Shown here: piece by piece, positions 1 to 9,194 of the stretch
Numbering within the stretch: the first letter of the stretch is position 1
Layout: every line of letters begins with the position of its first letter
Source of the DNA: Eubacteriales bacterium
GTDB taxonomy: Bacteria > Bacillota > Clostridia > Lachnospirales > Lachnospiraceae
Direction: 5' to 3'
Assembly (NCBI GenBank): GCA_030524745.1
Contig: JAUNGC010000032.1
Coordinates: forward strand, 1-38,154
Length of the DNA stretch: 38,154 nucleotides
Made by a program: the position numbers and the translations under genes
Notes under the pieces: generated by a model
Told to the model about the DNA's origin: nothing
Database searches by the model: none
The model's input: only the letters and a program-made list of their open reading frames with translations

Positions 1-59
1 ACAAATGGCTAAAATAAAGGCCTTTTTGTGCAAAATAATTAAGAAAGTATAGAGAAAAT

Positions 60-1334
60 ATGAAGCAAATAGTGGAAATCATTGCAAAGCAGGCGCTGCT
101 GCTTATAACCGGGATTTTGGCTGGTACGTTAGCCATGATAATAGTATACGCTTTGCCTGTAGGGCGGATGGATACAAATGTACGCAGTTCCATGGAAGTT
201 TTTTATACAGAAGGAGTATATCCGCAGCAGGTTCCCGGCTATAAATCGACTCAGTTGGATAATGAAACGGACGCCATCATGTTATTAGGAGCCATTTATG
301 ATGGCGGAGGCTATCCGGCATGGCAACAGGCGATGCGGGCGGCGAGAATTGATTTTGCAGATCAGGACGCCTGCTGTAATGAGTTGATCTGGTATGCATG
401 GGAAAACAGAATACCGGATGGCGAAACGGAGTATAGCCGTTATTGGCATGGATATATGTTGTGGCTGAAACCTCTCTTACTTGTTTTTGATTATGCAGAT
501 ATTCGCATATTAAACATGATGTTTCAGACGGTTTTGCTGTTTTTATTAATAAAGAAGCTGACAGAAAAGGGAAAAACCCGTTATCTGCTTCCGTTAGCTA
601 TGGCGCTGATTGTTTTAAATCCTGTGGCTGCGGCGATGTCATTGCAGTTTTCCAGTATTTATGACATTGTGCTGATTAGTATGCTGTTGATTTTACGCAA
701 TCATGAAAAATGGAGAGCGGGAAACAGATATCTTTATTTATTCTTTGGGTTGGGAATGATAACTGCCTTTTTTGATTTTCTGACATATCCCATGGCGGCG
801 CTGTGTATGCCTTTGACATTATATCTCATATTGGAGCAGAAAAACTGGAAGGCGGGAGTCTGGAAGGTGATTTTGTTCTCGTTATGTTTTGGGGCAGGCT
901 ATGCAGGCATGTGGGCTGGTAAATGGCTGATGGGAAGTCTGCTCCTTCAGGAGAATGTGCTTGAAATGGTGCTGACGCAGTTCGCTGTACATACGGGAAA
1001 TGCAACAATAAATGGGGCAAAGCTGTCAAAGCTGGATGTCATTTTGCGGAATTTGAAAGTATTGATGAAATGGCCCTATCTGCTGTGCTTTGCATCAGGC
1101 ATGATCGTCTGCGTTAAGGGAATTTCTTTAAAAATGGTGAAAGAACATCTGAGTATGACGGCGCCGTTTCTGATCGTCGGGGTGATTCCGTTTGTATGGA
1201 TTTATTTGACTTCTTCCCATGCGGCGTGGTGTTATTGGTATACCTACAGAGGGTTTATGGCATCGGCTTTTGCATTTTTCTGCGCGCTGGCGTTGTTGCC
1301 CCGCAAAGCACGGCTTTGCAAAAAGCCTGGATGA
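60..1334 (+). CDS. Polytopic membrane protein of unknown function, surface-glycan locus
   Basis: This 424-residue protein is largely hydrophobic. A membrane segment at about residues 12-33 is followed by a roughly 110-residue polar stretch with many acidic and aromatic residues, then repeated hydrophobic segments to the C terminus. That layout, with an extracytoplasmic loop after the first helix, resembles GT-C-type glycosyltransferases and other lipid-linked-sugar membrane enzymes, but I see no diagnostic catalytic motif and do not name a family. It leads a run of co-directional membrane and glycosyltransferase genes. The ATG has only a weak purine-rich stretch before it (AGAGAAAA), and I see no promoter in the 59 bases upstream, so it may continue an operon that starts outside the window. 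The end lies 48 bases before the next gene. The reading frame is convincing; the function is not established. Confidence 0.75.
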   Translation: MKQIVEIIAKQALLLITGILAGTLAMIIVYALPVGRMDTNVRSSMEVFYTEGVYPQQVPGYKSTQLDNETDAIMLLGAIYDGGGYPAWQQAMRAARIDFADQDACCNELIWYAWENRIPDGETEYSRYWHGYMLWLKPLLLVFDYADIRILNMMFQTVLLFLLIKKLTEKGKTRYLLPLAMALIVLNPVAAAMSLQFSSIYDIVLISMLLILRNHEKWRAGNRYLYLFFGLGMITAFFDFLTYPMAALCMPLTLYLILEQKNWKAGVWKVILFSLCFGAGYAGMWAGKWLMGSLLLQENVLEMVLTQFAVHTGNATINGAKLSKLDVILRNLKVLMKWPYLLCFASGMIVCVKGISLKMVKEHLSMTAPFLIVGVIPFVWIYLTSSHAAWCYWYTYRGFMASAFAFFCALALLPRKARLCKKPG

Positions 1335-1382
1335 GAGTCGTGTACGGATGAATATTGAAATGGCCGGGAGGAGATAGAAATA

Positions 1383-3041
1383 GTGATGTGGAAGAAAATA
1401 AAGGAAACAGATAGAAATCACCGGTTCGAGATCGCTTATATATTAATCGCACTATTCGCAGTTTCTCTCCCTTATTTGAGGCAGGATCTGGTGGTTGGTT
1501 CAGATGCGCCCTTTCATCTCGCAAGAATTGAAAGTCTGAAGGAAGGATTGCGGGGAGGCATGTTCCCGGTCAAGGTTCATTCGGTTCTGTGCTATCAATA
1601 CGGTTATGGGGTGGGATTGTTTTATCCGAATTTTTTCCTGTATATTCCGGCCTTTTTCAGAATTATGGGACTTTCCCTGGAAGTGTCGTACAAATTATTT
1701 GCGGGCCTTTTGTTTTTAGGAATGTTTGCGTCTATGTACTACAGCGTTTACAGGGGAATCGGGGACAGAATGCTTGCCTTGGCGGCAGGCGCGCTGTATC
1801 TGTTTTCAACGCCGGTTTTGGATGGCGTTTACCATGGGTTTACGCTGGCGCAGAACCAGGCCCTTGTTTTTATGCCGCTTGCGATAATGGGAATGCTTAT
1901 CTTTGCGGCAAGGGATAAAAAACCATGGATGTTAGCGGCAGGGTTTACCGGATTAATTTATTCACATGTACTTTCTACCGTTATGGCGGTAGCCGTTTGC
2001 TTTATCATTCTGGTTTGTTATATTTTTCGATGGAAGAATTTTAAAAAGAAGTGTATGGAACTGGCAGGCGCTATTTTAGGTGTGTGCGGAATAACATTTG
2101 CCTATTGGGGACCTATGCTGGAGCAGTTCGCGGCTCAAACCTACAGGGTGTCTCAGCCGTGGACCCATGTTTCTGACAATGTGGCGGGAATGTATAATAT
2201 GCTTACGGAAGAAGGCTTCGGCGTTGTTTTAACCGTTGCATGGCTGGTTTGCGTACTGTATGTATTATATGAATGGAAGCGTATAGACAGGGAAGCGAAG
2301 ATTTGTATGGTTTTGGGAACCGGATTAATGCTGCTCCTGACATGTCAGCCATTTTGGAATGTAACGGAAAAGCTTTTCGATTCTCTGCAGTTTACCAGCA
2401 GATTGACGAGGCCCGCTGTTATTTTGGTGATTTTTGCAATCATGTGGTGCCTGAAATATTATGGCGTTTCTTCCAGGCTGAAACCTGTGCTGACGATGTT
2501 TACATTGGGAATATGTGTATATGCCGGATTGTGTCAGGTTTCAGGAGACAGAAAGAACCTGGAAGATTTTGGGGATCGCGTGCTTTACGAGGAGATCGCA
2601 GGCCTGGGGGCAGGGGAAGAATGGCTTCCTGTGGAGACTACGAGAGAAGTAATGGTTACGCCGCTGACCGCTTTTTCGGAAACGGGAGATGCTTTTGCCG
2701 GCAGCCGTGAGGGGAACAATTTCTATTTTGTGGTAAGCGGGGAATCGGATGTTTATCGGATGCCGTTGGTATGGTATAAGGGATATAAAGCAGAAACAGA
2801 AAATGGAATTCAGTTGTCGGTGGAAAAAAATGGAGACGATGGTCTGGTATTAGTTTCCGGCGTACGCAATGCAAAGGAGACTACAAAGATACACGTATGG
2901 TATGACGGAACGGCGGCGCAGAGAATCAGCTATTTGACCAGTTTCCTGACAGCGATCGGAGTGGCTGGAATTGCGATTGGAAAAAAGCTGAACAGGAAAT
3001 CGGGTATTGCGTCCGGCATTAAGCTTTTTAAGAAGGGATGA
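1383..3041 (+). CDS. Polytopic membrane protein, PTPS-related (YfhO/GT-C-like) family, paralogue 1
   Basis: This 552-residue multi-pass protein looks like the bacterial membrane family annotated as 6-pyruvoyl-tetrahydropterin synthase-related, which despite its name is thought to be a GT-C-like sugar-transfer family. A first helix at about residues 17-33 is followed by the motif SDAPFHLARIESLKEG, then YGYGVGLFYPNFFLYIP, many further hydrophobic segments, and a C-terminal extracytoplasmic domain of about 130 residues before a last helix. The acidic HxxR-containing loop after helix 1 is where GT-C enzymes carry catalytic acidic residues. The start is GTG at 1383 or ATG at 1386; GGGAGGAG at 1366-1373 fits both. 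The next gene, 6 bases downstream, encodes a close paralogue. Function as a transferase using a polyprenyl-linked donor is inferred. Confidence 0.8.
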   Translation: MMWKKIKETDRNHRFEIAYILIALFAVSLPYLRQDLVVGSDAPFHLARIESLKEGLRGGMFPVKVHSVLCYQYGYGVGLFYPNFFLYIPAFFRIMGLSLEVSYKLFAGLLFLGMFASMYYSVYRGIGDRMLALAAGALYLFSTPVLDGVYHGFTLAQNQALVFMPLAIMGMLIFAARDKKPWMLAAGFTGLIYSHVLSTVMAVAVCFIILVCYIFRWKNFKKKCMELAGAILGVCGITFAYWGPMLEQFAAQTYRVSQPWTHVSDNVAGMYNMLTEEGFGVVLTVAWLVCVLYVLYEWKRIDREAKICMVLGTGLMLLLTCQPFWNVTEKLFDSLQFTSRLTRPAVILVIFAIMWCLKYYGVSSRLKPVLTMFTLGICVYAGLCQVSGDRKNLEDFGDRVLYEEIAGLGAGEEWLPVETTREVMVTPLTAFSETGDAFAGSREGNNFYFVVSGESDVYRMPLVWYKGYKAETENGIQLSVEKNGDDGLVLVSGVRNAKETTKIHVWYDGTAAQRISYLTSFLTAIGVAGIAIGKKLNRKSGIASGIKLFKKG

Positions 3042-3047
3042 TATGTC

Positions 3048-4670
3048 ATGTGGAAAAAGGTTATGCGGATTGGAAAAAAGTACCGTTTCGACATTTTGTT
3101 TGTAATGATAGCGTTGATTGCGGTATTTTCGCCGTATTTGCGCCAGGATTTGATTATTGGTTCGGATTCGCCTTTTCATCTGGCCAGAATTGACAGCCTG
3201 AAGGAGGGGATTTTGGCCGGTGGTTTTCCAGTCAAGGTCCATAGTGTATTATGCTATCAATATGGCTATGGTGTCGGCCTTTTTTATCCGAATTTTTTCC
3301 TTTATATTCCTGCGTTTTTACGGATCGCCGGAGTATCATTGGAAGTAGCGTATAAACTGTATGCCGGCTTACTGTTTCTGGCTATTTTTTGCTCTATGTA
3401 TTATTGTGTTTATAAGGGGACGCAAGACAGGGTATTAGCATTGCTGGCCGGGGCGCTGTATTTGTTTTCTAATCCTGTTATGATTGGGTTTTATACGGAT
3501 TTTGCGCTGGCGCAGAACCAGGCCATGATTTTCTTGCCGCTGGCGATTATGGGAATGTTTGAGTTCGCATCTGCGGATAAAAGTCCGTGGATGCTTGCAG
3601 TGGGATTTACCGGATTGATTTATTCTCATGTTCTTTCCACCGTGCTGGCGTTCGGAGTCTGCCTGGTGATTTTGGCATGTTGTGTATTACGGTGGAGAAA
3701 CTGGAGAGAAAGGCTGATAAAGCTTTGTATCGCAGTCATTGGAGTCTGTGGTGTGACATTTGCTTATTGGGGGCCTATGCTGGAACAGTTTGCCGCTCAA
3801 ACCTATAGAGTATCACAGCCGTGGACCCATGTTTATGATAATGTACTGAAATTGTATCTTCTTTTTACGAATAGGGGAGTAGGACTTGTCCTGCTGTTTG
3901 TTATGATGGCGACAGCTTTTTATCTGCTTGGAAATTGGGGCGGTCTGGGAAAGGAGATTAAGATCTCGTTTTTGTTAGGGAGTGTGCTGGTATCTTTGAT
4001 GTTTTTCCAGAGATTTTGGAATATAACGGGAAGTCTATTTGATTTTCTTCAGTTTCCTGCACGCTTGAAATGTCCTGCTGTTGTTTTGTTGATTTTTGCT
4101 GCCATGTGGTGCATCAAAAGTGCGGAGTTGTCACAAAATGCGGTATACGTTATTGCGGTGGTTATGCTGGGGATTTGTATTTATACAGGCCTGGACAGCG
4201 TCAGTGATAAAATGGAAAATACGGAAGATTTTGGAAACCGTGTAATTTATGAGGAAATTGCAGGACTTGGTTCGGGAGAAGAATGGCTACCGGTGGAGAC
4301 AACCAGAGAGGTATTGGTTACACCGCTGGTGGCATTTTCGGAAGAGGGGGAAGTTTTTAACGGAAAACGGGATGGAAATGATTATTATTTTACAGTGAAC
4401 GGTGAAGGCAATACTTATAAAATGCCGCTGATTTGGTATAAAGGATACCGCGCTGAAACAGAAGAGGGAAATCCATTGACTGTGATGAAAAATGCAGGAG
4501 ATGGATTGATTCTGGTTTCGGGCGTAACTTCAGCGGAAGGTGATGTGAACATACATGTATGGTATGACGGGACTGCCTTGCAAAAGGTTAGCTATATTGT
4601 TTCCCTGATATCTGCAATAATCGTTGGTATTTGGATGGTATGGAAACGGAAGGGACGGACAGGAATATGA
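3048..4670 (+). CDS. Polytopic membrane protein, PTPS-related (YfhO/GT-C-like) family, paralogue 2
   Basis: This 540-residue protein is clearly homologous along its whole length to the gene just upstream. It shares SDSPFHLARIDSLKEG, YGYGVGLFYPNFFLYIPAF, a TFAYWGPMLEQFAAQTYR block and the C-terminal HVWYDGTA block before the final helix. The two genes are tandem, 6 bases apart, so this is a local duplication. The conserved parts are the loop after helix 1 and the C-terminal extracytoplasmic domain; most divergence lies in the central helices (residues about 270-390), which may carry acceptor or donor specificity. ATG at 3048 follows AGAAGGGATG. The stop overlaps the next gene's start as ATGA, so translation is probably coupled. 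A GT-C-like sugar-transfer role is inferred from family and neighbours. Confidence 0.8.
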   Translation: MWKKVMRIGKKYRFDILFVMIALIAVFSPYLRQDLIIGSDSPFHLARIDSLKEGILAGGFPVKVHSVLCYQYGYGVGLFYPNFFLYIPAFLRIAGVSLEVAYKLYAGLLFLAIFCSMYYCVYKGTQDRVLALLAGALYLFSNPVMIGFYTDFALAQNQAMIFLPLAIMGMFEFASADKSPWMLAVGFTGLIYSHVLSTVLAFGVCLVILACCVLRWRNWRERLIKLCIAVIGVCGVTFAYWGPMLEQFAAQTYRVSQPWTHVYDNVLKLYLLFTNRGVGLVLLFVMMATAFYLLGNWGGLGKEIKISFLLGSVLVSLMFFQRFWNITGSLFDFLQFPARLKCPAVVLLIFAAMWCIKSAELSQNAVYVIAVVMLGICIYTGLDSVSDKMENTEDFGNRVIYEEIAGLGSGEEWLPVETTREVLVTPLVAFSEEGEVFNGKRDGNDYYFTVNGEGNTYKMPLIWYKGYRAETEEGNPLTVMKNAGDGLILVSGVTSAEGDVNIHVWYDGTALQKVSYIVSLISAIIVGIWMVWKRKGRTGI

Positions 4671-6145
4671 AGTGGAACAATAAAGGGAATTTCTGGAAAA
4701 ACGGTATGATATTCTGGATATTTTTGTATTTATTCAGCCTGATACCAGTGCTGATTCTGGAAACCTGTAATTTTCCCTGTGCGGACGACCTTGGATTCAG
4801 TATTTATACACGGAATGCATGGGTGGATACTCATAGTCTGGCCGCAGTAATAGAGGCGGCGTGGCGCAAGGTTGCGGAGATTTATCAGACCTGGCAGGGA
4901 ACCTGGGCTTCCATCTTCTTAATGGCGCTACAGCCGGGAATTTGGGGAGAACAATATTATTTTGTAACAACCTGGCTGATGCTTGGAGTGACGAGTGTTT
5001 CTGGTTTATATCTTTTTCACGTTATTTTCCGTCGTTGCCTGGGCAGTGATCGTGGGATTGCAGTTACGGTTTCCTGCATTTATCTGATCGTTGCGGTTCA
5101 GTGTATGGTGGATAAGACACAGGGATTTTTCTGGTATAATGGCGCTGTGCATTATATGTTTCCGCAGGCAGCATTGTTTGGACTGACCGGAATTGTTTTG
5201 ACGATGCTTGGAAATACCGGACATAAGCGGAAGTATTTGGTGATCGGTATTTTGCTGACGGCATATATCGGCGGGGGAAATCTGGTTACAGGCCTGGAAT
5301 GCGGTATATGGCTCATTACGGCGATTGTATTGTTTTGCGCAGGGAAGAAAAAGAATGTGGCTAAAAGAGTCTGTATCCTGCTGGGAATCTGGGTTGTGTC
5401 TTTTGGAAGCAATGTTTTGGCGCCGGGCAACGGGAACAGGCAGGAAGAATTTAGCTATCGGCCGGGCGTAGTGCGTTCGATTCTGCAGTCTTTTTATTAT
5501 TGTCTTGATTTTGTGTTCGACCAATGGATGAATTGGGCGGTGATTGCGCTTGTATTGTTGGTATTGCCGTTTGTGGTCAGGGCGGTTCAGAATTATGAGG
5601 GAAACTTCAGGTTCCGATATCCGCTGCTGGTAGCAGCTTACAGTTACTGCATTTTAGCCTCCATGTTCACACCCAGCGTTTATGCGAGCGGAGATCCGGG
5701 ATCAGGCAGAATCTATAATATCATTTTTCTGACGCATCTTTTGCTCATAGTGGTTAATCTGGTATACTTTTACGGCTGGTATTGGAAAAAATATCAAGCC
5801 GCAAAGCGAATGGAGGAAAAAGATTTGCGGATATATCATATTTCTTCCGCTTTGGGCGTTGCGTTTTGCTTTATAATTGCAGCCGGTGTGAATCAGGATG
5901 CTTTTACGACAACCTCAGCTCTGTCGTCGCTTTTGAAGGGAGAGGCCGCTTCGTATAAGCAGCAGCAGGAGGAAAGGCTGGAACTTTTGCTGGATGAAAC
6001 TGTGAAAGATGCAGAATTGAAAGAATTTGTAAATAAACCTTATTTGTTGTATTATGAGGATATTGAAGCGGATGCTGACAACTGGAAAAATGTTCGGATG
6101 AGTGGTTATTACAGGAAAGACACTGTAAAACTGGCCGGGGAGTAA
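4667..6145 (+). CDS. Polytopic membrane protein, DUF6056-like
   Basis: I chose ATG at 4667, which overlaps the previous stop as ATGA with AGGA just upstream. The open frame extends to an ATG at 4631, but that would sit deep inside the previous gene without a better ribosome site. The product is about 492 residues. Helix 1 (about residues 14-33 of the chosen protein) is followed by CADDLGFSIYTRNAW and a YQTWQGTWAS motif, then many membrane segments and a charged C-terminal tail. This pattern, an acidic pair after helix 1 plus a W-Q-G-x-x-x-S segment, is what I associate with DUF6056-type proteins. The assignment is from memory of the family's appearance, without a search. It probably acts at the membrane on lipid-linked sugars, together with the two preceding paralogues. 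Confidence 0.75.
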   Translation: MKWNNKGNFWKNGMIFWIFLYLFSLIPVLILETCNFPCADDLGFSIYTRNAWVDTHSLAAVIEAAWRKVAEIYQTWQGTWASIFLMALQPGIWGEQYYFVTTWLMLGVTSVSGLYLFHVIFRRCLGSDRGIAVTVSCIYLIVAVQCMVDKTQGFFWYNGAVHYMFPQAALFGLTGIVLTMLGNTGHKRKYLVIGILLTAYIGGGNLVTGLECGIWLITAIVLFCAGKKKNVAKRVCILLGIWVVSFGSNVLAPGNGNRQEEFSYRPGVVRSILQSFYYCLDFVFDQWMNWAVIALVLLVLPFVVRAVQNYEGNFRFRYPLLVAAYSYCILASMFTPSVYASGDPGSGRIYNIIFLTHLLLIVVNLVYFYGWYWKKYQAAKRMEEKDLRIYHISSALGVAFCFIIAAGVNQDAFTTTSALSSLLKGEAASYKQQQEERLELLLDETVKDAELKEFVNKPYLLYYEDIEADADNWKNVRMSGYYRKDTVKLAGE

Positions 6146-6150
6146 GGATT

Positions 6151-7659
6151 ATGCTGTTTAATTCCATTGATTTTTTGGTGTTTTTCCCGATTGTATTATT
6201 GATTTATTTCATTTTGCCGAAAAAAGTGCGTTATATTTGGCTGCTAATAGCCAGTTACTATTTTTATATGTGCTGGAATCCGGCTTATATCGTATTGCTT
6301 GTCATATCTACAGCGATCACTTATTGCTGCGGACTTGTGACAGAAAAGCTGAAAGGGAATGCGCAAATTTCACCCTCGAAACGCCGGCTGGGGATGAAAC
6401 TTTCTATAGCAGTTTGCTTTTTAAGCAATATTGGAATTCTGATTTATTTCAAATATACCAATTTTCTGATCGATACCGTTAATGTGCTTTTTGACGCTGC
6501 TCATATTCGGGCGGTTCCGGCTGTTGATATATTGCTTCCGGTGGGAATTTCCTTCTATACGTTTCAGGCTTTAGGGTATACGATCGATGTATACCGGGGC
6601 GATATTGAGGCGGAAAGAAATCCGCTGAAATATGCGCTGTTTGTGTCTTTTTTTCCGCAGCTTGTTGCAGGACCGATTGAGCGTTCTTCCAATTTACTGA
6701 ATCAGATTCATGAGGAGGCGGATCATAAGCTTTGGGATTATAAACGAGTGACCTCAGGGCTGATTATGATGTTGTGGGGCTTTTTCATCAAAGTTGTCAT
6801 TGCGGACAGAGCGGCTGTGGTGGCTGATACGATATTTGATGCTTACGAGCAATATCAGATGGTTGGCTTGATGGTGGGAGCCTTTGCATTTGCGATACAG
6901 ATTTACTGCGATTTTCAGGGATATTCCACGATTGCCATAGGAGCGGCAAGGGTGTTGGGATTTGACCTGATGGAAAACTTCAATACCCCCTATTTTGCGT
7001 CAAGCGTAACGGATTTTTGGAGGAGATGGCATGTTTCTTTGAGCACCTGGTTCAGAGATTATTTGTATATACCGCTTGGCGGAAACCGGTGCAGCACATG
7101 GAAGCATTATCGGAATATTCTTATAACTTTCGGAGTCAGCGGGCTATGGCATGGGGCTGACTGGACTTATGTGATATGGGGGATCCTGCACGGATTTTAC
7201 CAGATTGCAGAGAAAATGCTGGCGCCGCTGATGAAGAAGATTCATGCGAGATGTCATACAAGGACGGCGTCTTTTGGCTATCGTTTTTTTAAGGTGGTTG
7301 TGACCTTTGTTTTTGTGGATATTGCCTGGATCTTTTTCAGAGCGGATTCTTTATATCAGGCGTTTCATTATATCAGGAGAATGGTTACTTGCCGTGACTG
7401 GTGGTCCTTATTTGACCAGAGCATTTATAAAATGGGACTGGACGTAAGAGAATGGAATGTTCTTTGGATTGCATTGCTATTGCTCCTGGCAGTGGATTTG
7501 CTTCGCTATATAAAGGCGGAATCGCTCTGCGAATTCTTAAGCCGGCAGTGGATTGTGTTCCGATGGGGAATACTGGTGCTGTTATTATTCTTTGTTGTAG
7601 TATTCGGCTATTACGGCCCTGGATTTGCGTCTGCACAGTTTATTTATTTTCAGTTTTAA
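6151..7659 (+). CDS. MBOAT family O-acyltransferase (AlgI/DltB-like), copy 1
   Basis: This 502-residue polytopic enzyme belongs to the membrane-bound O-acyltransferase family, which moves an acyl group from a cytoplasmic donor to an extracytoplasmic glycan or teichoic acid. Diagnostic features are LLPVGISFYTFQALGY (about residues 128-143), FVSFFPQLVAGPIER (164-178), YCDFQGYSTIAIG (252-264), FWRRWHVSLSTWFRDY (289-304, with conserved His294), YIPLGGNR (306-313) and GVSGLWHGADW (328-338), with His334 as the expected catalytic residue. Length is normal for AlgI-like proteins. ATG at 6151 starts 6 bases after the previous stop. The next gene encodes an SGNH-type partner, the usual MBOAT-SGNH arrangement. 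The acceptor is unknown; exported polysaccharide is the likely target by context. Confidence 0.95.
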   Translation: MLFNSIDFLVFFPIVLLIYFILPKKVRYIWLLIASYYFYMCWNPAYIVLLVISTAITYCCGLVTEKLKGNAQISPSKRRLGMKLSIAVCFLSNIGILIYFKYTNFLIDTVNVLFDAAHIRAVPAVDILLPVGISFYTFQALGYTIDVYRGDIEAERNPLKYALFVSFFPQLVAGPIERSSNLLNQIHEEADHKLWDYKRVTSGLIMMLWGFFIKVVIADRAAVVADTIFDAYEQYQMVGLMVGAFAFAIQIYCDFQGYSTIAIGAARVLGFDLMENFNTPYFASSVTDFWRRWHVSLSTWFRDYLYIPLGGNRCSTWKHYRNILITFGVSGLWHGADWTYVIWGILHGFYQIAEKMLAPLMKKIHARCHTRTASFGYRFFKVVVTFVFVDIAWIFFRADSLYQAFHYIRRMVTCRDWWSLFDQSIYKMGLDVREWNVLWIALLLLLAVDLLRYIKAESLCEFLSRQWIVFRWGILVLLLFFVVVFGYYGPGFASAQFIYFQF

Positions 7660-7690
7660 TCGGTAGCAGATATTTGAGGAAGAAGGAAAA

Positions 7691-9160
7691 ATGAATCGAA
7701 ACAACATAATAAAGATAATTGTGTTTATCCTGCTTGTGAGTTGTATCGGTAGCAGCGTATTTCGGGCACTGAATTATAAAAGTACGGGCGGAGGCGGCGG
7801 CTGGCAGCGCTTTTATGCGCAAAAGGAAGACAGCATTGACGTCATGTTCTTCGGAAGCAGCCATGCGCATTGTACGGTTGATTTGGGATACCTGTGGGAT
7901 AATTACGGTATGGCGGGATATACGCTCTCGGCGGGCTCGCAGATGATAGACGGCACTTATTATTTTGTGAAGGAAGCGCTGAAAACGCAGAATCCCAAGG
8001 TGATTGTTGTGGAGATGATGGGAACTACAGGAAACGAACTGGCCGATAATGCTGCAGTGGTATACAGAAATACGATGGGCATGAAGTGGTCGGCGGATCT
8101 GCGGGAGTTTGTTCATTATCTGGCTGGAAACCTCAATAAGGATGAAACCTGGGAACAGGAGATTTTTGCCAAAATTCCAATCATTCATTCCCGGTACGCG
8201 GAATTGGAACAGGCGGATTTTGAAGATCCCATTCCTTTTATGAAAGGCTACAGGGGCAGCTTTGAATGTATTTCTTTTGATTATCCTGCCGGGGCGGATA
8301 CGCAGGAGGTATTGGAACTCAACCAGGAAAAACTGGAATGGCTGCAAAAGATTATCGCGCTTGCAAAGGAGAAAGACGTGCAGCTTGTGTTGTTTGCGTC
8401 TCCCTACAGCGTGCCGGAAGAGAGACAAATGCAGTTTAATCGTATTGCGGAAATTGCCGCGCAGAATAATGTGCCATTTATTAATTTTAACCATCTATAT
8501 GATGAAATCGGTATTGATTTTGCAGCGGATATGCGAGACTCGGATCATGTGAATAATGCCGGCGCCGTGAAGGTAACGGAATATCTGGCGCAGTACCTGA
8601 AAGATAATTATGAGATTCCGGACAGGCGCAGTGAAAAGGGATATGAGCAATGGGAACAGAATGCGCTTTATCTTCGCAACAAAGCTTTGCGTTATGAATT
8701 GGAGAACGCGGCAGATATTAACGAATACCTGCAGAAATTAACAGATCTGAAAGATGAGCAGTTGGTGATTCTGGCGTTAACGGGCAACTATAATGCTCTG
8801 GGAGAGGTCTATCTGGAAAAATTGTCCCTGCTGGGGATCACTGCCGGGGAATACTATGAAGGCGGCGTCTGGATATTGAGAGACGGAAAAACTGCGGTCA
8901 GGCTGTCCGGCGAGAATTACAGTCAATATTACCAGGTTCAGAATGGAGAAATTTATCTGGGGTCCAGGCTGTCAGTGAATGAAGACGGAGACAGTTATGA
9001 AGAGGTGAGACTGGTAATCAATGGAAAGGACTATCGATTGGTCGAGAATGGTGTTAATATTGTAGTGTATAATGAAGCGATTGACCAGGTGATTGACGCT
9101 GCTGGAGATGATATTTATCTCGGGCTTGAGTTGATTCATAATGAGAAGAGCGATGAATAG
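7691..9160 (+). CDS. SGNH-type (AlgX/DltD-like) membrane-anchored acyl-transfer partner, copy 1
   Basis: This 489-residue protein has one N-terminal hydrophobic segment (about residues 7-25) that would anchor it on the outer face, followed by a soluble domain. The SGNH block I is FFGSSHAH (about residues 53-60, Ser56/Ser57), and the distal Asp-His pair is in RDSDHVNNAG (about 282-291, Asp283/His286). These are the catalytic elements expected in the AlgJ/AlgX/DltD type of protein that partners an MBOAT and passes or places the acyl group on the glycan. The C-terminal ~150 residues form a beta-rich extension I do not recognise, possibly a glycan-binding or accessory domain. It begins 31 bases after the MBOAT gene and ends 34 bases before the glycosyltransferase gene. 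Family call is firm; substrate is inferred. Confidence 0.88.
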   Translation: MNRNNIIKIIVFILLVSCIGSSVFRALNYKSTGGGGGWQRFYAQKEDSIDVMFFGSSHAHCTVDLGYLWDNYGMAGYTLSAGSQMIDGTYYFVKEALKTQNPKVIVVEMMGTTGNELADNAAVVYRNTMGMKWSADLREFVHYLAGNLNKDETWEQEIFAKIPIIHSRYAELEQADFEDPIPFMKGYRGSFECISFDYPAGADTQEVLELNQEKLEWLQKIIALAKEKDVQLVLFASPYSVPEERQMQFNRIAEIAAQNNVPFINFNHLYDEIGIDFAADMRDSDHVNNAGAVKVTEYLAQYLKDNYEIPDRRSEKGYEQWEQNALYLRNKALRYELENAADINEYLQKLTDLKDEQLVILALTGNYNALGEVYLEKLSLLGITAGEYYEGGVWILRDGKTAVRLSGENYSQYYQVQNGEIYLGSRLSVNEDGDSYEEVRLVINGKDYRLVENGVNIVVYNEAIDQVIDAAGDDIYLGLELIHNEKSDE

Positions 9161-9194
9161 CGGAACTTGTAATATGAGCAGGAGATGAAAGCAA

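Noticed and set aside
1-59. TATAGA near 48 as a promoter for the first gene
   Set aside because: It is only 7 bases from the ATG, too close for a -10 with a normal leader.
7640-8494. 284-residue minus-strand frame
   Set aside because: Antisense to the SGNH gene at 7691, with no domain and no suitable start site.
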